Assembly: GCA_015178975.1 (NCBI GenBank)
Contig: WHVD01000151.1
Location: 124,001 to 188,000 of the forward strand
From: Hysterangium stoloniferum
Lineage: Eukaryota > Basidiomycota > Agaricomycetes > Hysterangiales > Hysterangiaceae
DNA: 64,000 nucleotides
Direction: 5' to 3'
Positions 21,815 to 34,149 of the stretch are shown here, piece after piece. Numbering within the stretch: position 1 is the first letter of the stretch; the number at the start of each line of letters is the position of its first letter. The notes beneath the pieces are model-generated. The model searched no databases, was not told the origin of the DNA, and worked only from the letters and a program-made list of their open reading frames with translations. A program made the position numbers and the translations under genes.

Positions 21815-22960
21815 CAGTGGCTTCCAAAACTGTCCCAATGTTTTGGTAATTCTCAATAAATGCTTCATAACCTATTAAATAAATTTTCTAAAATAGTGAA
21901 AATATTCTCATATATACATATGTACCTTAGCATACTAGCTTTGATATACCCAAATATTACATAATATAGATGGATATTGGTGTCACAGTCAATATGTAAA
22001 AATGACCAATCATTGGGACAGTGTGAGAGGTATGGCGACATACACTCAGGAAATATAGTTGGATGAGCTCTTACTATATTTCCTTTATTATTTCTGTTTT
22101 CTCTCTTTTATTATATCTATAATTAGTTCAACAACCTATGTATGTGGTACATCGACTCTTGTGGGTGCACACATGCTAGACTTATGTATTCTAGCGCCCG
22201 TAGTTTAGAACTCAGACACTTTTTACACCGCAACCACGACTTACCCAGACACCTGTTAGTGTCCTGTAAGTTGTGATTGGTGTATCGTCTCGACCATCAC
22301 AGACGGGCTTTAGCTACTCACTTAATCAGAGTTTCGAACTGTACCAGTCGAAACTCAATCCTTATCTCAACCCGCGTGGACTACATCCACGCTACTCTAT
22401 TATTCGACTCTCTAGCTACTCTACTTGCACTCGAGCAGTCATCCAGAATCGCACTTAACAGTCGATTCTACTTATTCATTCTAGCTATCTACCTTACTTT
22501 AGATAGCTACTTCTCTCTACTGTATTGAACTAAGCAGTCAATACACATTCAGTCTGTATTAGACTTAGACAGTCAATACATCCTGGTGTCATACCTAAAC
22601 GGTCGATATTCTTCGTATATAGAACGGTTAGAACTTCCACCACTCTTCACAGACAGTTTTGCAACAACTCTTTTTGAATCAAATATCTTATTATTCTAGT
22701 GCTTTGTATAGCCTCCCTTAGCCTTTATTACAGCATCAAGTCTTCTGTGCATACTTTCTATCAGTTTCTGACCCTCCTGAGGCTCAACCTTTGGCCATTC
22801 CACTTCCACCCTCTCCCATAACTCCCAAACCCCCATTGGTGGTGAGGAATATGTTTGTAGCTGTTTCTTCAGGTGATTCCAAAGATGCTCTATGGGATTT
22901 AGATCAGGAGACTGTGCTGGCCAGTCTAATACCTGAATCTTTTTTTAGTAAAACATTCTT
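21815..22960 (-). mobile_element. Tc1-like DNA transposon 3, split by an LTR and truncated
   Basis: The left end CAGTGGCTTCCAAAACTGT at 21815 follows a TA. An inverted inner repeat CATTGGGACAG ends at 22021, the same IR/DR spacing as Tc1-like element 1. The solo LTR 22022-22651 interrupts it. From 22690 to about 22960 the minus strand encodes the end of a Tc1 transposase; the plus strand there contains the complement of WPAQSPDLNPIEH. The element is cut off near 22960 by a truncated LTR2 copy. Confidence 0.75.
22022..22651 (+). mobile_element. Solo LTR, family LTR2, copy C
   Basis: A 630-bp segment starts TGTGAGAGG and ends CTCTTCACA, with exact duplications GACAG (22017-22021, 22652-22656). 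It is a divergent subtype most similar to the copy at 38620-39253 on the other strand. Confidence 0.9.
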
Positions 22961-22966
22961 GCACCA

Positions 22967-23374
22967 TCTCAAGGGCAGTATCTCAGCTACCATAAGAGTA
23001 GCATTCTCTAGTCTACTAATAGCCTTTTGGACTCGAACCGCTAAGGTCGAGTTCCGCCTTCAAGACTTTGCACTCGTCGACACTGTAGTCGACTCGTGCT
23101 ACTATTACTCTATCCTAGATACTCAGTCTTTAGCTGAGTATCTTACTTATTTCTAGCTACTAGTTGTACCGTAAAAGGTCAACTCATTATCTTACTGTTC
23201 TAAGCCGTCACGAGCAACTATACAGTTGCTCTTGAGGCGTGCAGTGCATTCTTACACTAGTACTAACAGTCTAGTAGTCTATAGTATTGTACTGACGGTC
23301 AATACTCTCTAATAGTAGTTGAATAAACACTATTCTTCGTATATTGAGCGGTCAGAATCTAACGACTCTTCACA
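22967..23374 (+). mobile_element. Truncated LTR2 copy
   Basis: This is the 3' two-thirds of an LTR2, ending CTCTTCACA. Its left part is missing and the break abuts Tc1-like element 3. It is very similar to the reverse complement of 2764-3406. Confidence 0.8.
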
Positions 23375-23379
23375 GGAAG

Positions 23380-24810
23380 TGTCCAACACTGCAGGGAACA
23401 ATGGTGCTGGGGTAGAGCGGGTGGCGACAAGGGGGTCAGGTGACATGCGGGGGGGTGGGGTTGGCCATGGTGCCAGAGAGGGCTTGGGTGCGGGTGAGGG
23501 TGGTGGTATGAGAGAAGATCCTGCGGGGGGGAGGGGCAACAGTATGGGGGGAAGGGAAGATGGGTCGGTGGATGGTTCATGACCTCCTGGCAGCTCTGAA
23601 AAGGGTGTAAAGTGCTGCAGTGAGGGTGTGGAAGAAACAGATGGAGGTGGAGAGAAGTGAGTGGAGCTGGATGGCATTGCAGGGTCAGCTGGACGATACC
23701 CCCTCCAAACTCTGACAGAAGTTGGCAGTTTTCATTGTTGATTAGGGTCACTCGTGAAGAAGTGAATGTTGTCAGGAAGTAAAAAACCTTTGTGGCAATC
23801 AGCGCCGAGGTACTTGCCATCGTAGGCAGGGTAGTGCGATCGGTCATCCTCTGAATTGAATGAGAAGTCAATGGGCCCCATCTGGTAGGTTCATTCCTGA
23901 GGCCCACATTGGGAAGGAGGTCTGGGAGGTAGTGCAACTCCATCCCCACGTCGCAATGCAATGCTTTGTGGTTTGATTCTCCGTACTTTGTCCCAATCAT
24001 AGAAGGTGACCCCGTTTTTTCCTTTCCTGCTTTTCTGTCCTACACTCTGAACACATGGCATGCCCCCATCACTGCAATCTGTCTCAGCAAAATCCATCCA
24101 TTTATGGCCCAGGGGGGGAGTGATGGTTGAAGGGTTGTTGTTTCCTTCCATTCTCCTCCATTCCTGTCATGTCTGCCTTGAGGGGATATGATCCCTAGCA
24201 CCCATCTTTCACTGTCCTTCTAAGTACTCCTCCCTCCTCTTCCTCTTGAGCATTTTCAATTCCTCCTGAACCTGCATGGAGAAAGCCTTGGAATGCCATT
24301 TTTTCCTGATCTCCTCCTCAGTGGAAGGGAAGATACTACAAGGGGGAGGGGAGGTTTCACTCCATGTTCCTGAGGGAGCCCCCCAAGTACCAGAGGACAG
24401 GGGTGCAGCTTCTGGAATGGGGTCCATCCGCATAGGGTATGTGGACAAAGAGGCTTCCCCCAGGTGCTCGACAATTTCTGTTCAAGATGGTGGGGAAGGA
24501 GGAACTGTTGTTTGGGGTCGAGGTATCCTTTTTGAAGTTGGGGAGTTGGGGTCTGGGGGGGAGGAGTATATGGAGTGAAAGCAGTGCCACTCCCCGAGTT
24601 GGTGGAGGTTCCTGCCATGTTGTCCTGTGAGGTGGAGTGCATCGACAATGGCATCCCAGAATTACCCATACAGTGCTCAACGTTTTCAGTATGAGATGAT
24701 GTGGTAGAAGTATTAATAGGTTGGGGTCGTGGTATTCTTTTGAAGTTGGGGAACTTGGGTTTGGGTTGTTGTTCCTGCAACATAGTGTACTGATTTGAGA
24801 GGTTGACATG
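23380..24810 (-). pseudogene. Proline/serine-rich frame downstream of the chromovirus pol, function unknown
   Basis: On the minus strand, long pieces in two or three frames read as one low-complexity Pro/Ser/Thr-rich protein. The piece starting near 24783 contains PKFPNFKRIPRPQP, another (24448 downward) ends KMLKRKRREEYLEGQ, a third contains HKWMDFAETDCSDGG and YDWDKVRRIKPQSIAL, and the end is very rich in SPPP-type runs. It has the same orientation as pol and begins about 200 bp after the chromodomain, so it may be an extra ORF of the retroelement. It could instead be the Gag of another decayed element or a host fragment. No family recognised. Confidence 0.45.
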
Positions 24811-24989
24811 GAGGGAAGAGATAGGGGGATAAAATTTTTTTTAGTGGATTTACGGATTTTATATTAATTTCAAGCTCCACTTGGTTATTGAGGTGAAAGG
24901 CCGAGGGGGATGAATAGTGAGGAGTAGAGTTAAAGTAAATAAACAGTGTTGTCATCGTGAAAAGGTGAAATGATCATTAGATTTGATAA

Positions 24990-27900
24990 ATAGCTTTGTA
25001 AGCTCTGAGAAGAGCAGGGCATTACAAAGGTCATTGCTGTTTAACCAGGTATCCTCTTCCAGTCCATATCCTTTCCATTGAACTTGGAAAAGGAGTCAAT
25101 TTCAATGCTTTTTGTGTCCTACTACAGCTTCTACTTTGTACTCCTCGTCGTTCCGGTCTAGTTCCTGAGGATTCTCAAGTAACTCCCTTGATCTGAATTC
25201 CTTGGGGGAGAGATGGTACTTTTTAAGGTTGATCACTGGGCGTAGTTGATATTCTGAGGGAACGCGGAGTCAAAAGACTTGAGGATTGATCTTCTCCAAG
25301 ACTTTGAATGGCCCTATCTGTCTTTGTATAAGTTTCCTCCCAGGTCCTTTGGCTTTGACAAGCTTGAGGGAATGGGGATTGATTAGAACATAATCTCCTT
25401 CTGAGATATCTTCCACTGATCTCCTTTTTTTATTGTAGCTGTGAGCTTGCATTTCTTGTGCTCGTGCAATTGAATCCCATGCCACCTGTCGATGGTTTTC
25501 CAATTCTAAAATCCATTGGTCAGCTAAAGGGCTATCCGACAATTCCCAGGGAACCACGGGGTCGTCCCCTCCTAGGCAGTGAGACATTCCTCTCGGTAGG
25601 TATCCCATTAGCAAAAAGGCCGGTGTGTAACTTGTTGAACTCTGAACCATCAAATTGTAGGTATGAGCCACCACCTGAGTCCATTTAGACCATTCCTCTT
25701 TTGAAGAAGCACAGTACACTCTGAGCATTTGCTCAATGATGGCATTGGCGTTCTCCGTTTGACCGTCAGTTTGAGGATGATGAGACGAGGATACTGCAAG
25801 GGCATTTCTGTATACCTTGCAGACCTCTCTCCAGAACCTACAGGTCCATCTCTTGTCTCGATCACAGATTATGAAAGGAGCGGCTACTTTATTCACAAAG
25901 ATTTGTGCAAATCCTTCTGCAGATAGATCTGAAGTTGTGGGCTCACAAATTAAAAAATGCATGAGTTTATCCACAATGACAAAGATGGCTGAGTAAGCAC
26001 CCTCTGCAGAAGGAGGCAATCCGGTAATCAGGTCCATTGAGACAACCTCAAATGGCCTTAAGGGTACATCCATGGGTCAAAGAGCTCCCTGTTGAGCAGA
26101 ATGATCAACCTTAGTTTCCTGGCATATGTCACAGCTGCGAGCATACACCATGCAGTCCTGCAACATCCTCGGCCAGAAAAACCGGTCCTTCATCAGCTGA
26201 AAAAGTCTGTGACCACCTGCATGAGCTCCTTCGAAGGGGTTGTCATGTATCAATTTGAGTATGGTTGACGTCATGCTGCTAGGTATGCAGATTCGACTTT
26301 TCCAGTCCGAATCTCGAAAGAATAATAGCTTATTCTTACCGATGAAATAGTGCAAGGGGGTAGCTACCATATTTGGGGAAATGGGATCGGCGGCGTAATG
26401 ATTTCTGAAGGTGGGATCTTTCTGATATCCGTCATGAAGTTCCTTGACATAATTCTCATTGATTTCTATAAGCAATTGGGGGTTCGAGAGGGTAAAGTTT
26501 GCCTCATCAATTTCATCGTTTCTGGGGTGGTTGTGCAAATCCCATTTCATTTGGGGGACCTCTTCCATCATTCCAACTGGTTCAACTAACTCGTGGTGAG
26601 TGAGAAAGATGGCCTTTTCTGCTGGTTTGTTCTCCCATAATGTCTCATTGTCATTCCGGGTGTGAGAATCCACTACGATTGGTAAGAGGTCGTCTCTCAT
26701 GGGACTAGCACAGTCAGGTACTCAAGGAAGTCTAGACAGTGGGTCAATGTTGCTGTGTCCCGCTCAATGTAAGATTTCCAGACTGAGGTATACAGCATAT
26801 ACCACCTCCTATGTGGCCAGTCGATGATTGGTATTCTCGTAAGATCTGGCCCATTGTAAGCCACATGGTCAGTGATCAGAAGGATATGTTCTCCCTCAAT
26901 AAAGGGCTGGAAATGGACTAGTCCCTCTTTAGCAGCTAATGCTTCTCACTCCGTGGCTGAGTAATTACATTCTGCTTTCTTGAGCGTGCGACTCCAATAG
27001 GCAATGATATGCTAGACAGTGACACTGGTGTTGTCAAAATCTGAGGCCCAGGAATCTGTCCAAGTGAATTCCAGCTCCTTGGTTGTATAATGAGTAACAA
27101 AAATGGGCATGTCTCAAGATTGATCAAAGGCTGATCTTGCTTGGGCATAGATTTTAGTATCTTTTCGATCCTTGAGCGTCATTTTCTGTATATGTTGAAG
27201 ACAACATCCCAGTGCGAAGTCTGAAGCATCCATGTATAGCCGATAAGGTATGCCACTTGCAGGGTGTCTGAGTACTGGAGCAGAGCTCAACACAACCTTG
27301 ATGTCTTCAAAAGCTCAGGCATGTTTGGAATCCCAAGTCCAATGGACTTCTTTCTTTCCGAGGTTGAAGAGCAGAGCAACCATCCAGGAATAAAATGGTA
27401 TGTAAGCTGAGAAGTACAGAACCATCCCGAGGAAGCATTGAAGATCTGCTATCTTGGAAGGTGTAGCTAGTTCCAGTATGGCAGTGACCTTCTCTTGATG
27501 GGTCGAAAAACTGAGTCTAGACACCTTATGTCCTAGCAATAGAATCAAGTTATACCCAATGTAGCATTTTTTGGGCGAGAGAGTGATTCCTGCTGCAATT
27601 ATGGCTTGTGGTCTAGATGCTCTAAATGATCATCCCATGTCTTAGAAAATATCACGATGTCGTCAATATAAACTAGGCAGAATATCCATAAGTAAGGTGC
27701 AAGTACAGTTTGCATAACTCTCTGGAATATAGAGGGTCCATTACGAAGTCCAAAGGGCATTCTCCTGAATTGCCACAGTCCTCAATGGGATCTGAAAGCG
27801 GTCTTCCGCTTATCTTCCTCTAACATTTCAAGTTGGGTAAAGCCGGCTAATGCGTCAAAGGAAGATAGGATGTTAGATCCTGAAAGCACTTGCATGATTT

Positions 27901-28850
27901 CAGACTGGCATGGCAATGGGAATTTGTTGGGAACTGTTAGGCTGTTCAACTTCCTATAGCCAATCACCACTCTCGGTTTCCCGTTGCAATAGACAACAAA
28001 GGCTGGTGCCCCCTAAAGACTTTTGGACAGTTCAATTACTCCCTGTTGAAACCAAGTATCCATTTGTTCATCAATGACCTTCCTATTGGCTGGGGAAGTT
28101 GGAAACATTGACATCGAAATAGGTTGCGTGCCTTCTTTCAACATGACATTGACTTTGACGTCTACTTGTCCTAAACGCCCATCTACTCCAAAGGCTTGGA
28201 TGTTCTTAGTCAATACCAACTCCAGGTGGGAGGAGACGTCAGCAGGAATGTCAGGTCCTAAGTTAACCAACTTATGTAGGTCCTCCGCCCAAAATGTTTC
28301 TGTGGTGGCAACCTCTGACATTTTAGGGCCTGCTGGGTCAAAATTGTCTGTGAGTTCCGGTTCTGGGGGCTGTCTGGAAGGTCGATGATTAAGGACATGA
28401 TCCTCTTCTATTCTTGATAGGCTCTCTACGAGGTGAGTGATCTTGGTTGCCGTTGACTGCATTGATGCCTTCTCAGTTGAAGATCTAGGCGTCTGAGCCC
28501 ATTTGTTCGTGTTGTGAATTAATCCAACAGTTTCCCCTCATCTAATGATTCTTGGTGTCAGAGAGGGGTTAGCAAGAGGTATCATGGCACATTCCCTAGA
28601 AATAGCAGTGGTGGGAGCAGCTAGTATACTTCCATCGTCATTCTGCAGGACAACTCCCTCGACTATCCATTGGTCACCGATAAGATCTCGGACAAAGATT
28701 GGTACTAGTCGAGCTGATTCCAGCTCTATAGTACAATCCTTTAGGGCCCATGCGACTCTTTCAGTACACACCCCTTTGTCTGGTTTGGAAGTCAATTCAG
28801 GTGAGTCATTGGCTAGTTCCTCAAGGGGGATCTTGCTAATTGAGAAGGCT
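24990..28850 (-). mobile_element. Decayed chromovirus (Ty3/gypsy) pol: RT, RNase H, integrase, chromodomain
   Basis: Reading the minus strand: the RT part (27550-28470) has FQQGVIELSKS, VIGYRKLNSLTVPN and the catalytic VYIDDIVIFSK near 27665. RNase H follows with ATEWEALAAKEGL and LLITDH (about 26850-26970). The integrase HHCC zinc region lies at 26080-26270 (HDNPFEGAHAGGHR then CDICQ). The core lies at 25270-26073, with MDLITGLPPS, HPQTDGQTENAN and the final acidic region. A chromodomain (QWKGYGLEEDTWL) lies at 25040-25200. Order and domains are those of a chromovirus. Several in-frame stops, including two in the chromodomain, show that it is dead. Confidence 0.9.
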
Positions 28851-29324
28851 TATGAAGAGTAACGGAAGTTCTAACCATTCTATATACAAAGAAATGAGTA
28901 GAAAGGAAGAATATTGACCTATTCGGTGCAATATAAGAGAAAGTGAGAGAAAGAGCACGAGATGATGAAGGAGTCAACAAGTGCAATGGTTCGAGTGGAG
29001 GCCTCGACTATTACAGTTCGAGGCCAGAAGTATTCAGTAGTTCAGATAATGCTACCTATGTAGTAGCTGACACGTTACCCTGATCACCGCTCGTAGTAGA
29101 CCTAGTTTGTGTCTTACGAGTGGTGGTTCTTGGGTTAAAGTGTGTCTGAGTTCCAATTGGTGCTGAGTGCACCCACAAGTATACACAATGCTTCGAACTA
29201 ATGAAATAAGCAATATTCAAAGAATATGAAAGATAGAAAAATATGAATAGAATATGTAAAATATAAATAAAATAAAAGGAGTGTTTTACCATAATGAAAC
29301 TGTGGTAAAAGCATACTCCTCACA
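28851..29324 (-). mobile_element. LTR2-like insertion in the retroelement (short, divergent)
   Basis: The segment begins TATGAAGAG and ends CTCCTCACA, similar to LTR2 but only 474 bp. The flanks AGGCT (28846-28850) and AGGAT (29325-29329) differ by one base. It separates the protease region from the RT region, which would otherwise be continuous. Confidence 0.65.
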
Positions 29325-30301
29325 AGGATAAAGGCTGCGGCTCCTTGGAGGAACTGGCTGGGATAGACCCCGCCCTCCCCAGCAGAATCAATCTAGAGCC
29401 CAACGGCTGGTCTCGTAGTGTCCTGATCTCATAATTCATGTGAAAGTCCTCTCTGAGAAGAATTGGGATGGTCATGCCTTGGACAATGTATGTTTCGGCG
29501 GTAAATTTAAGGAGCATACTGGTGTCATCTTTGAGGTAAATGGGGATATTGACATATCCAAGACCTTAGCATTACCGGTAAGCTGTATGAGGTGCAATTT
29601 GAGTCCTTGCTTGAGCTTGGGGCGGTCCTCTAGTTCCTTATAGAAGTCCTCTGAAATTAAGGAAAGATCAGCTCCGGCGTCCAGCCTGATTTTAATAGGA
29701 TTAGAGGCTTCTGAGTTGCCTACACGTCTGTAGACGTGTAATGCTGAGATCCCAATAGTGGAGTATCCACCCAGGGGATCCCTTCTGTGGTAAATGATGG
29801 TCAAATCCTCTTTCATAAGCCAACTGGATCGAGGGTATTGGACCCTGGGTCTTTTGCTTTCCTTTTTTGCAGCCAGTTTGACGTTCCTCCTGACGCGTCT
29901 ACCATTAGGTACCTCGGGCATAGTGTTTGGAACAAATCATCCACTTCAGAGTCTGACTCCTCATAAGGAATTAGGTTGGGTAACTGCCCTGGGTTGAAGG
30001 GGAAGTTCTCCTCCTCTGATCCCTCTAACTCAGAGGGGTCTTCTATAACGTAGGTCTGACTTATTTCTTTAAATTGGTTTGTGAATACTTTCTCGTCAAC
30101 GATTTCCTCAATGGTAGGAGGTTTAGATTGCAATAAGGCTTCTGTCTCAGTCAGACCTTTCCGGTTCTGACAATGACCGTCCAGCCAGTCTCCTTTCTCA
30201 AGGAAATCACAGTCTGATATAGAAACATAGACTTGCGATGCTTCGTTCTCATTTGAGGATGAACTCGCATCTAAAACAACATCGTCCTCTGATTGAGGAA
30301 G
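29325..30301 (-). mobile_element. Chromovirus protease region
   Basis: The minus-strand frame 29472-29921 carries IKIRLDAGADLSLIS, an aspartic protease active-site motif in which the usual DTG/DSG is DAG. It is followed by a DMSISPF-type flap region. The upstream part, to 30301, is acidic and Ser/Glu-rich (for example DPSELEGSEEENFP) and links Gag to protease. Overlapping frames near 29813-29921 indicate a frame shift or decay. The piece lies between two LTR2 insertions. Confidence 0.75.
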
Positions 30302-30942
30302 TGTAAAGGGTATGCATATATGCATACCTGGACTAAGGAATAATAGCTGGATTATAGTACTTTATTATTTATCTTTTATTTTCTTTCTTTATATTCTTTC
30401 TATATTTCGAGCACACCTTGATTTTGTAGTTCGAAGCTTTGTGTATACGTATGGGCGCTCTCGGCGCCAAAAGAGACAACTTTTACCCAGCAGACACCAC
30501 CTCGTAAATGACCCAGACGTCAAATAGCGAGAGGTGTCAAGGGTAACGTCTCAACTACCTTTAAAGGTAGTATTCTCTTGCATACTAACGTACTTTGGAC
30601 TTGAACCGTGAAGGTCGAGTTCCAATCTAAGGTCTTTGCGCTAGTCGACATTATAGTCGACTCGCGCTATTATTTCTTTACTCTAGATATTCAGCTTCAC
30701 GTTGATTATCTATTTTACATCTAGCTACGAGTTGTACCGTGAAGGTCAACTCTTTCATTCTTTCATTCTAGCCGTCAAGAGCAACTGTAAAGTTGCTCTT
30801 GTGACGCATAGTGTGTCTTCTTACTAGTACAGCTTGTCTAGTAATCTACGGTATTGTACTGTACGGTCAATACCTGCTAATAGTAGTTGAATAGACACTA
30901 TTCTTCGTATATCGAACGGTCAGAATCTATCAACTCTTCACA
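30302..30942 (+). mobile_element. Solo LTR, family LTR2, copy E
   Basis: A 641-bp segment starts TGTAAAGGG and ends CTCTTCACA, flanked by exact GGAAG (30297-30301, 30943-30947). It cuts the retroelement between its Gag and protease parts. Confidence 0.93.
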
Positions 30943-31640
30943 GGAAGGTAGACAGAAATGAAAATTGATTCCTCATCAACGTTATGTACTTGTCCCTGTA
31001 TGCTTAATCCATAAACCATTTTGTAAGCCCTCTGATCCTCCGCCTCCTCAGTCGGGTTCTGCATGGAGCATTTGTTAATAGAGACATTGTGCGACATCCT
31101 ACCAGTGTGAGGGCAGTCAATCTTAAAATGCTCTAAACTCCCACAAATCCAGCACTCCTTCGGGGGTTTAGCGATGCTTTTCTTGTCGCTTCATTCAAAA
31201 AAGAACTTGCCATGTTTCTTACCCTGTTTCATGTTGGATCTCCTAGGGACGGTTTTATCTTTGGCTTCACTGAGAAGGATGTGGCCTTGATTAGTGGGGT
31301 TGATTCCTCTAGAGTGTTCTTCCTCATGCCAGGGATCCAGCTCTTCCTGTTCAGCGATCATGACTCTGGGCTTCTGAAACTGATAGTGCTCTCGATGTGT
31401 TTGGACACAAGCATTAATCAGAGCCTCTTGTAGATTGTTAGCATAAGTCTGCAAGCTCATGATGTTGTTGATGGGTTGTCCTTGTAGAAGGTAAAGCCAT
31501 TCTGTGGGAAGCGTGAGGATGAGTCTGGTCCTTTCAATTTTGGTGGAACCCATACAAGAATCAATAAAGCTTAATTCTCTGTTGAATATAGTGAACAGGT
31601 GTCTCACGATCATGGTCGGCTTGTCGAAATTTCATGGCTT
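30943..31640 (-). mobile_element. Chromovirus Gag with zinc knuckle
   Basis: The minus-strand frame 31191-31613 reads as a capsid-like Gag (TEWLYLLQGQPINN, RHLFTIFNREL). After an in-frame TGA the chain continues to a CCHC zinc knuckle, CWICGSLEHFKIDC, at about 31115-31160. It belongs with the protease and pol further left. The TGA probably arose from CGA, as do several other stops in this element. Confidence 0.8.
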
Positions 31641-33187
31641 CTGTAAGGGCAACTCTAAGAGTGGATATCACACTAGTAGAGGAAATCCAAAGGTATATAT
31701 AAATGACTAAATACAAGATAACTATCTACTCACCTAGTAGAGGAAATCCAAAGAGAAAAGTCTAAGGAAACTCTACCAGGTGTGACACGTCAGCTATACA
31801 GCACGCAGTGTATTTTCCCACGCCTTAAGCGCCCTCTTACATCAGTTCAATGTACCCTATAAAGAATAAGATGTCCTGTTATGGGGAGGTAATAAAATGG
31901 AATAGATAATAAGGCATAGTCTGGGGGGTACTAATCTGGGGAAAATAAAGTGTGCATGACTTGTCCCCTTACAGCTTCCCATTCTAAGGCTAAGGATTCA
32001 TGCCAACGAGTTCCAAGTAATCCCTCTACAATGCCCCAAAGGAACAATCCATGAGATCAACTGAATTCAGTGTGATGTTCACAGTCCAGGGTGCTCCACC
32101 GGATCTTGGCATTGCTGGTGAGTCATCTTGGCAGAGCGACTCCTAACAATGTGCTCATGGAGTCTGATATCTCCAAGAGACTCATGATATCTGTAATGTA
32201 TTCAGGGGTTTCTCTTAGATAGCTCAATATATGCTATAGTGTCACAGAGCTTCAACAATAAAACAAGCAAAGGTCCAGTAATTTAAATACTGATAGATTA
32301 ATGAGCTGTGCTATTAAGCTTAAACAACTCAAATCAATGCTTATTTTGATTATTGAAAGGTTCAATAGAACAATATATGACTCTTTTAGCAAATAAAAGA
32401 ACTATTCATTGAGAATAGGGGCTAGAAGCTGAATATATGCACAGTAACTTAGCAGAGACTTGATATAAAGCTTCGGATTCTTGTATGCTTATTTGTAACT
32501 ATTAATAGTTATTTAACAAGGTGTTAAATAATTTATTAATAGAGAAAATAATGTGTATTGGATTATTTGAGTGCTTGTACTTGATTAATTCAATAAACTT
32601 AGGGCTGGGCCTTGAATAATCTAGTATTGGCAGGGAATTTCAGTAAGGATACTTAGATACTTATTAGGTTTATTATGTAATTAATAAGCCTAAAGGGTAG
32701 CTGTGAGGCTGGGGGAACTTAGATGATTAGCTAAGTTCAAGAGTTGCTGACAAAGATTCAAGATTCTGCAAGTGTAGGTGCTTGCAGTTAGTGTATCAGA
32801 CTAAGGCTATTATTGTCCTTAGGATGATTAGATAAGCTTCTGAGCTGTGCAGTAAAATGTGTGTGTGATAAGAGGATTTTATTGGAAACTTGGCCCTCCT
32901 TATATACATTTTGATAACTAAATATTTAATCATTTATTTACTTTATGAGGTCATTATTTAGGTCATAACGACCTCATATTCTACTTATTTTTTACCCTTT
33001 ATTTACCATGTGATTACTCTCTCTGAGACAAAGGTTCCAACCTTTGGCTTGAACATGAAGGTTGAAGGCCGTGGTCCCGGGACGGAAGCATTTGATGAGT
33101 CGGCAGAATCAAATTATGACTCGACTAAGTCGTTACAGTCACATTCGTGACTTGTGTGATATCCCGACACCGGAGGCTTATCTAATA
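31641..33187. other. AT-rich repeat-like region, possibly the far LTR of the retroelement
   Basis: No coding exon was recognised. The 20-bp sequence CTAGTAGAGGAAATCCAAAG occurs twice (about 31673 and 31735). A minus-strand TATA-type box (complement of CTCCTTATATACATTTTG, about 32897) resembles the promoter in LTR1, so part of this may be a divergent LTR. I could not define ends with target duplications. Confidence 0.35.
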
Positions 33188-33192
33188 CGTCA

Positions 33193-34012
33193 TGTTAGGA
33201 TACACACTCAGGCCGGGTTTCCGGAGAAACCCGCGGGATATCCGGTAGGACTTGGCTTCAGCTTATAGGCTGCGCCCTCGCTAGATCGTGTTGTCCAATT
33301 TCAGACAGGCGGATGGGAATCCCGGGGAGTCCGGGCGGGGGTTCGTGGGTCGTGAGTCGTAGGTCGTGAGTCGAGAGTCGTGAATCGAGATAGTCGAGAG
33401 AGATAGATGCGCCGGAGCCCGTGGGCTCCGACTAGTGCGAGCGGTCTGATAAGAGTAGGGTTTTAGAGAGGAAAATGTATTAGATTACTGGGGGGAATCT
33501 AAGCTAATTTTCTGACTGGATTGTATGTACAACATCTGCCAGTTTATATAGACCGTGGAATGCATGACATACCGAATCCAGTAATAATGAGACGAAACGA
33601 GCAAAACATAGAACGGGAATAGTAAACACCAAATTGGTGTTAGGAACGGGACGGAACGGAGCGGAGTCCGAATCGTGACAAAGCATAACCCATAACGGGA
33701 AACGGAGCGGGAGCGGAGTCCTAAATCGTGACAGGTCATTTGACTAAAACGGGAATGGGGCTCGATTAGAGCGGTGACGGGATTCTAAGCGGGGACCGGT
33801 GACTGATGCGTGGGACGAAGACGGACATAGACAGAGACGGGGTCCGGGGGAAGTCCGGTGACTGATATGTGTCTTAATGAGGTCGAACGTAACGAGTCTT
33901 GACGTAACGGAGTCCGGGCGGGAAATCCTATAAACAGACGATTGGTGCTTGTAGCGCGTGGGGGCGTACGAGTTGGTGCCCGGAGTCTGGCGGGATTTGT
34001 CCGGTCGTAACA
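33193..34012 (+). mobile_element. Solo LTR, family LTR4, copy C (GC-richest copy)
   Basis: It starts TGTTAGGATAC and ends CCGGTCGTAACA with exact CGTCA duplications (33188-33192, 34013-34017). It keeps many CpG sites where other LTR4 copies have TpG or CpA, so it looks like the youngest or least deaminated copy. Confidence 0.93.
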
Positions 34013-34149
34013 CGTCATGTGACTCCAAAAATGCACAGACAAGCCTGCAGCAAGGTGCCGAAAAGCAATAACTAAGTAAATAAAATATAAATAATTAGTT
34101 AAAAATTATAATAAAATAAATAAGATATCAAATAAGTGAAAGGAGCATG

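Noticed and set aside
23319..23582. Gly-rich plus-strand frame
   Set aside because: It is the complement of the Pro/Ser-rich minus-strand frame, which has the more protein-like composition and the orientation of pol.
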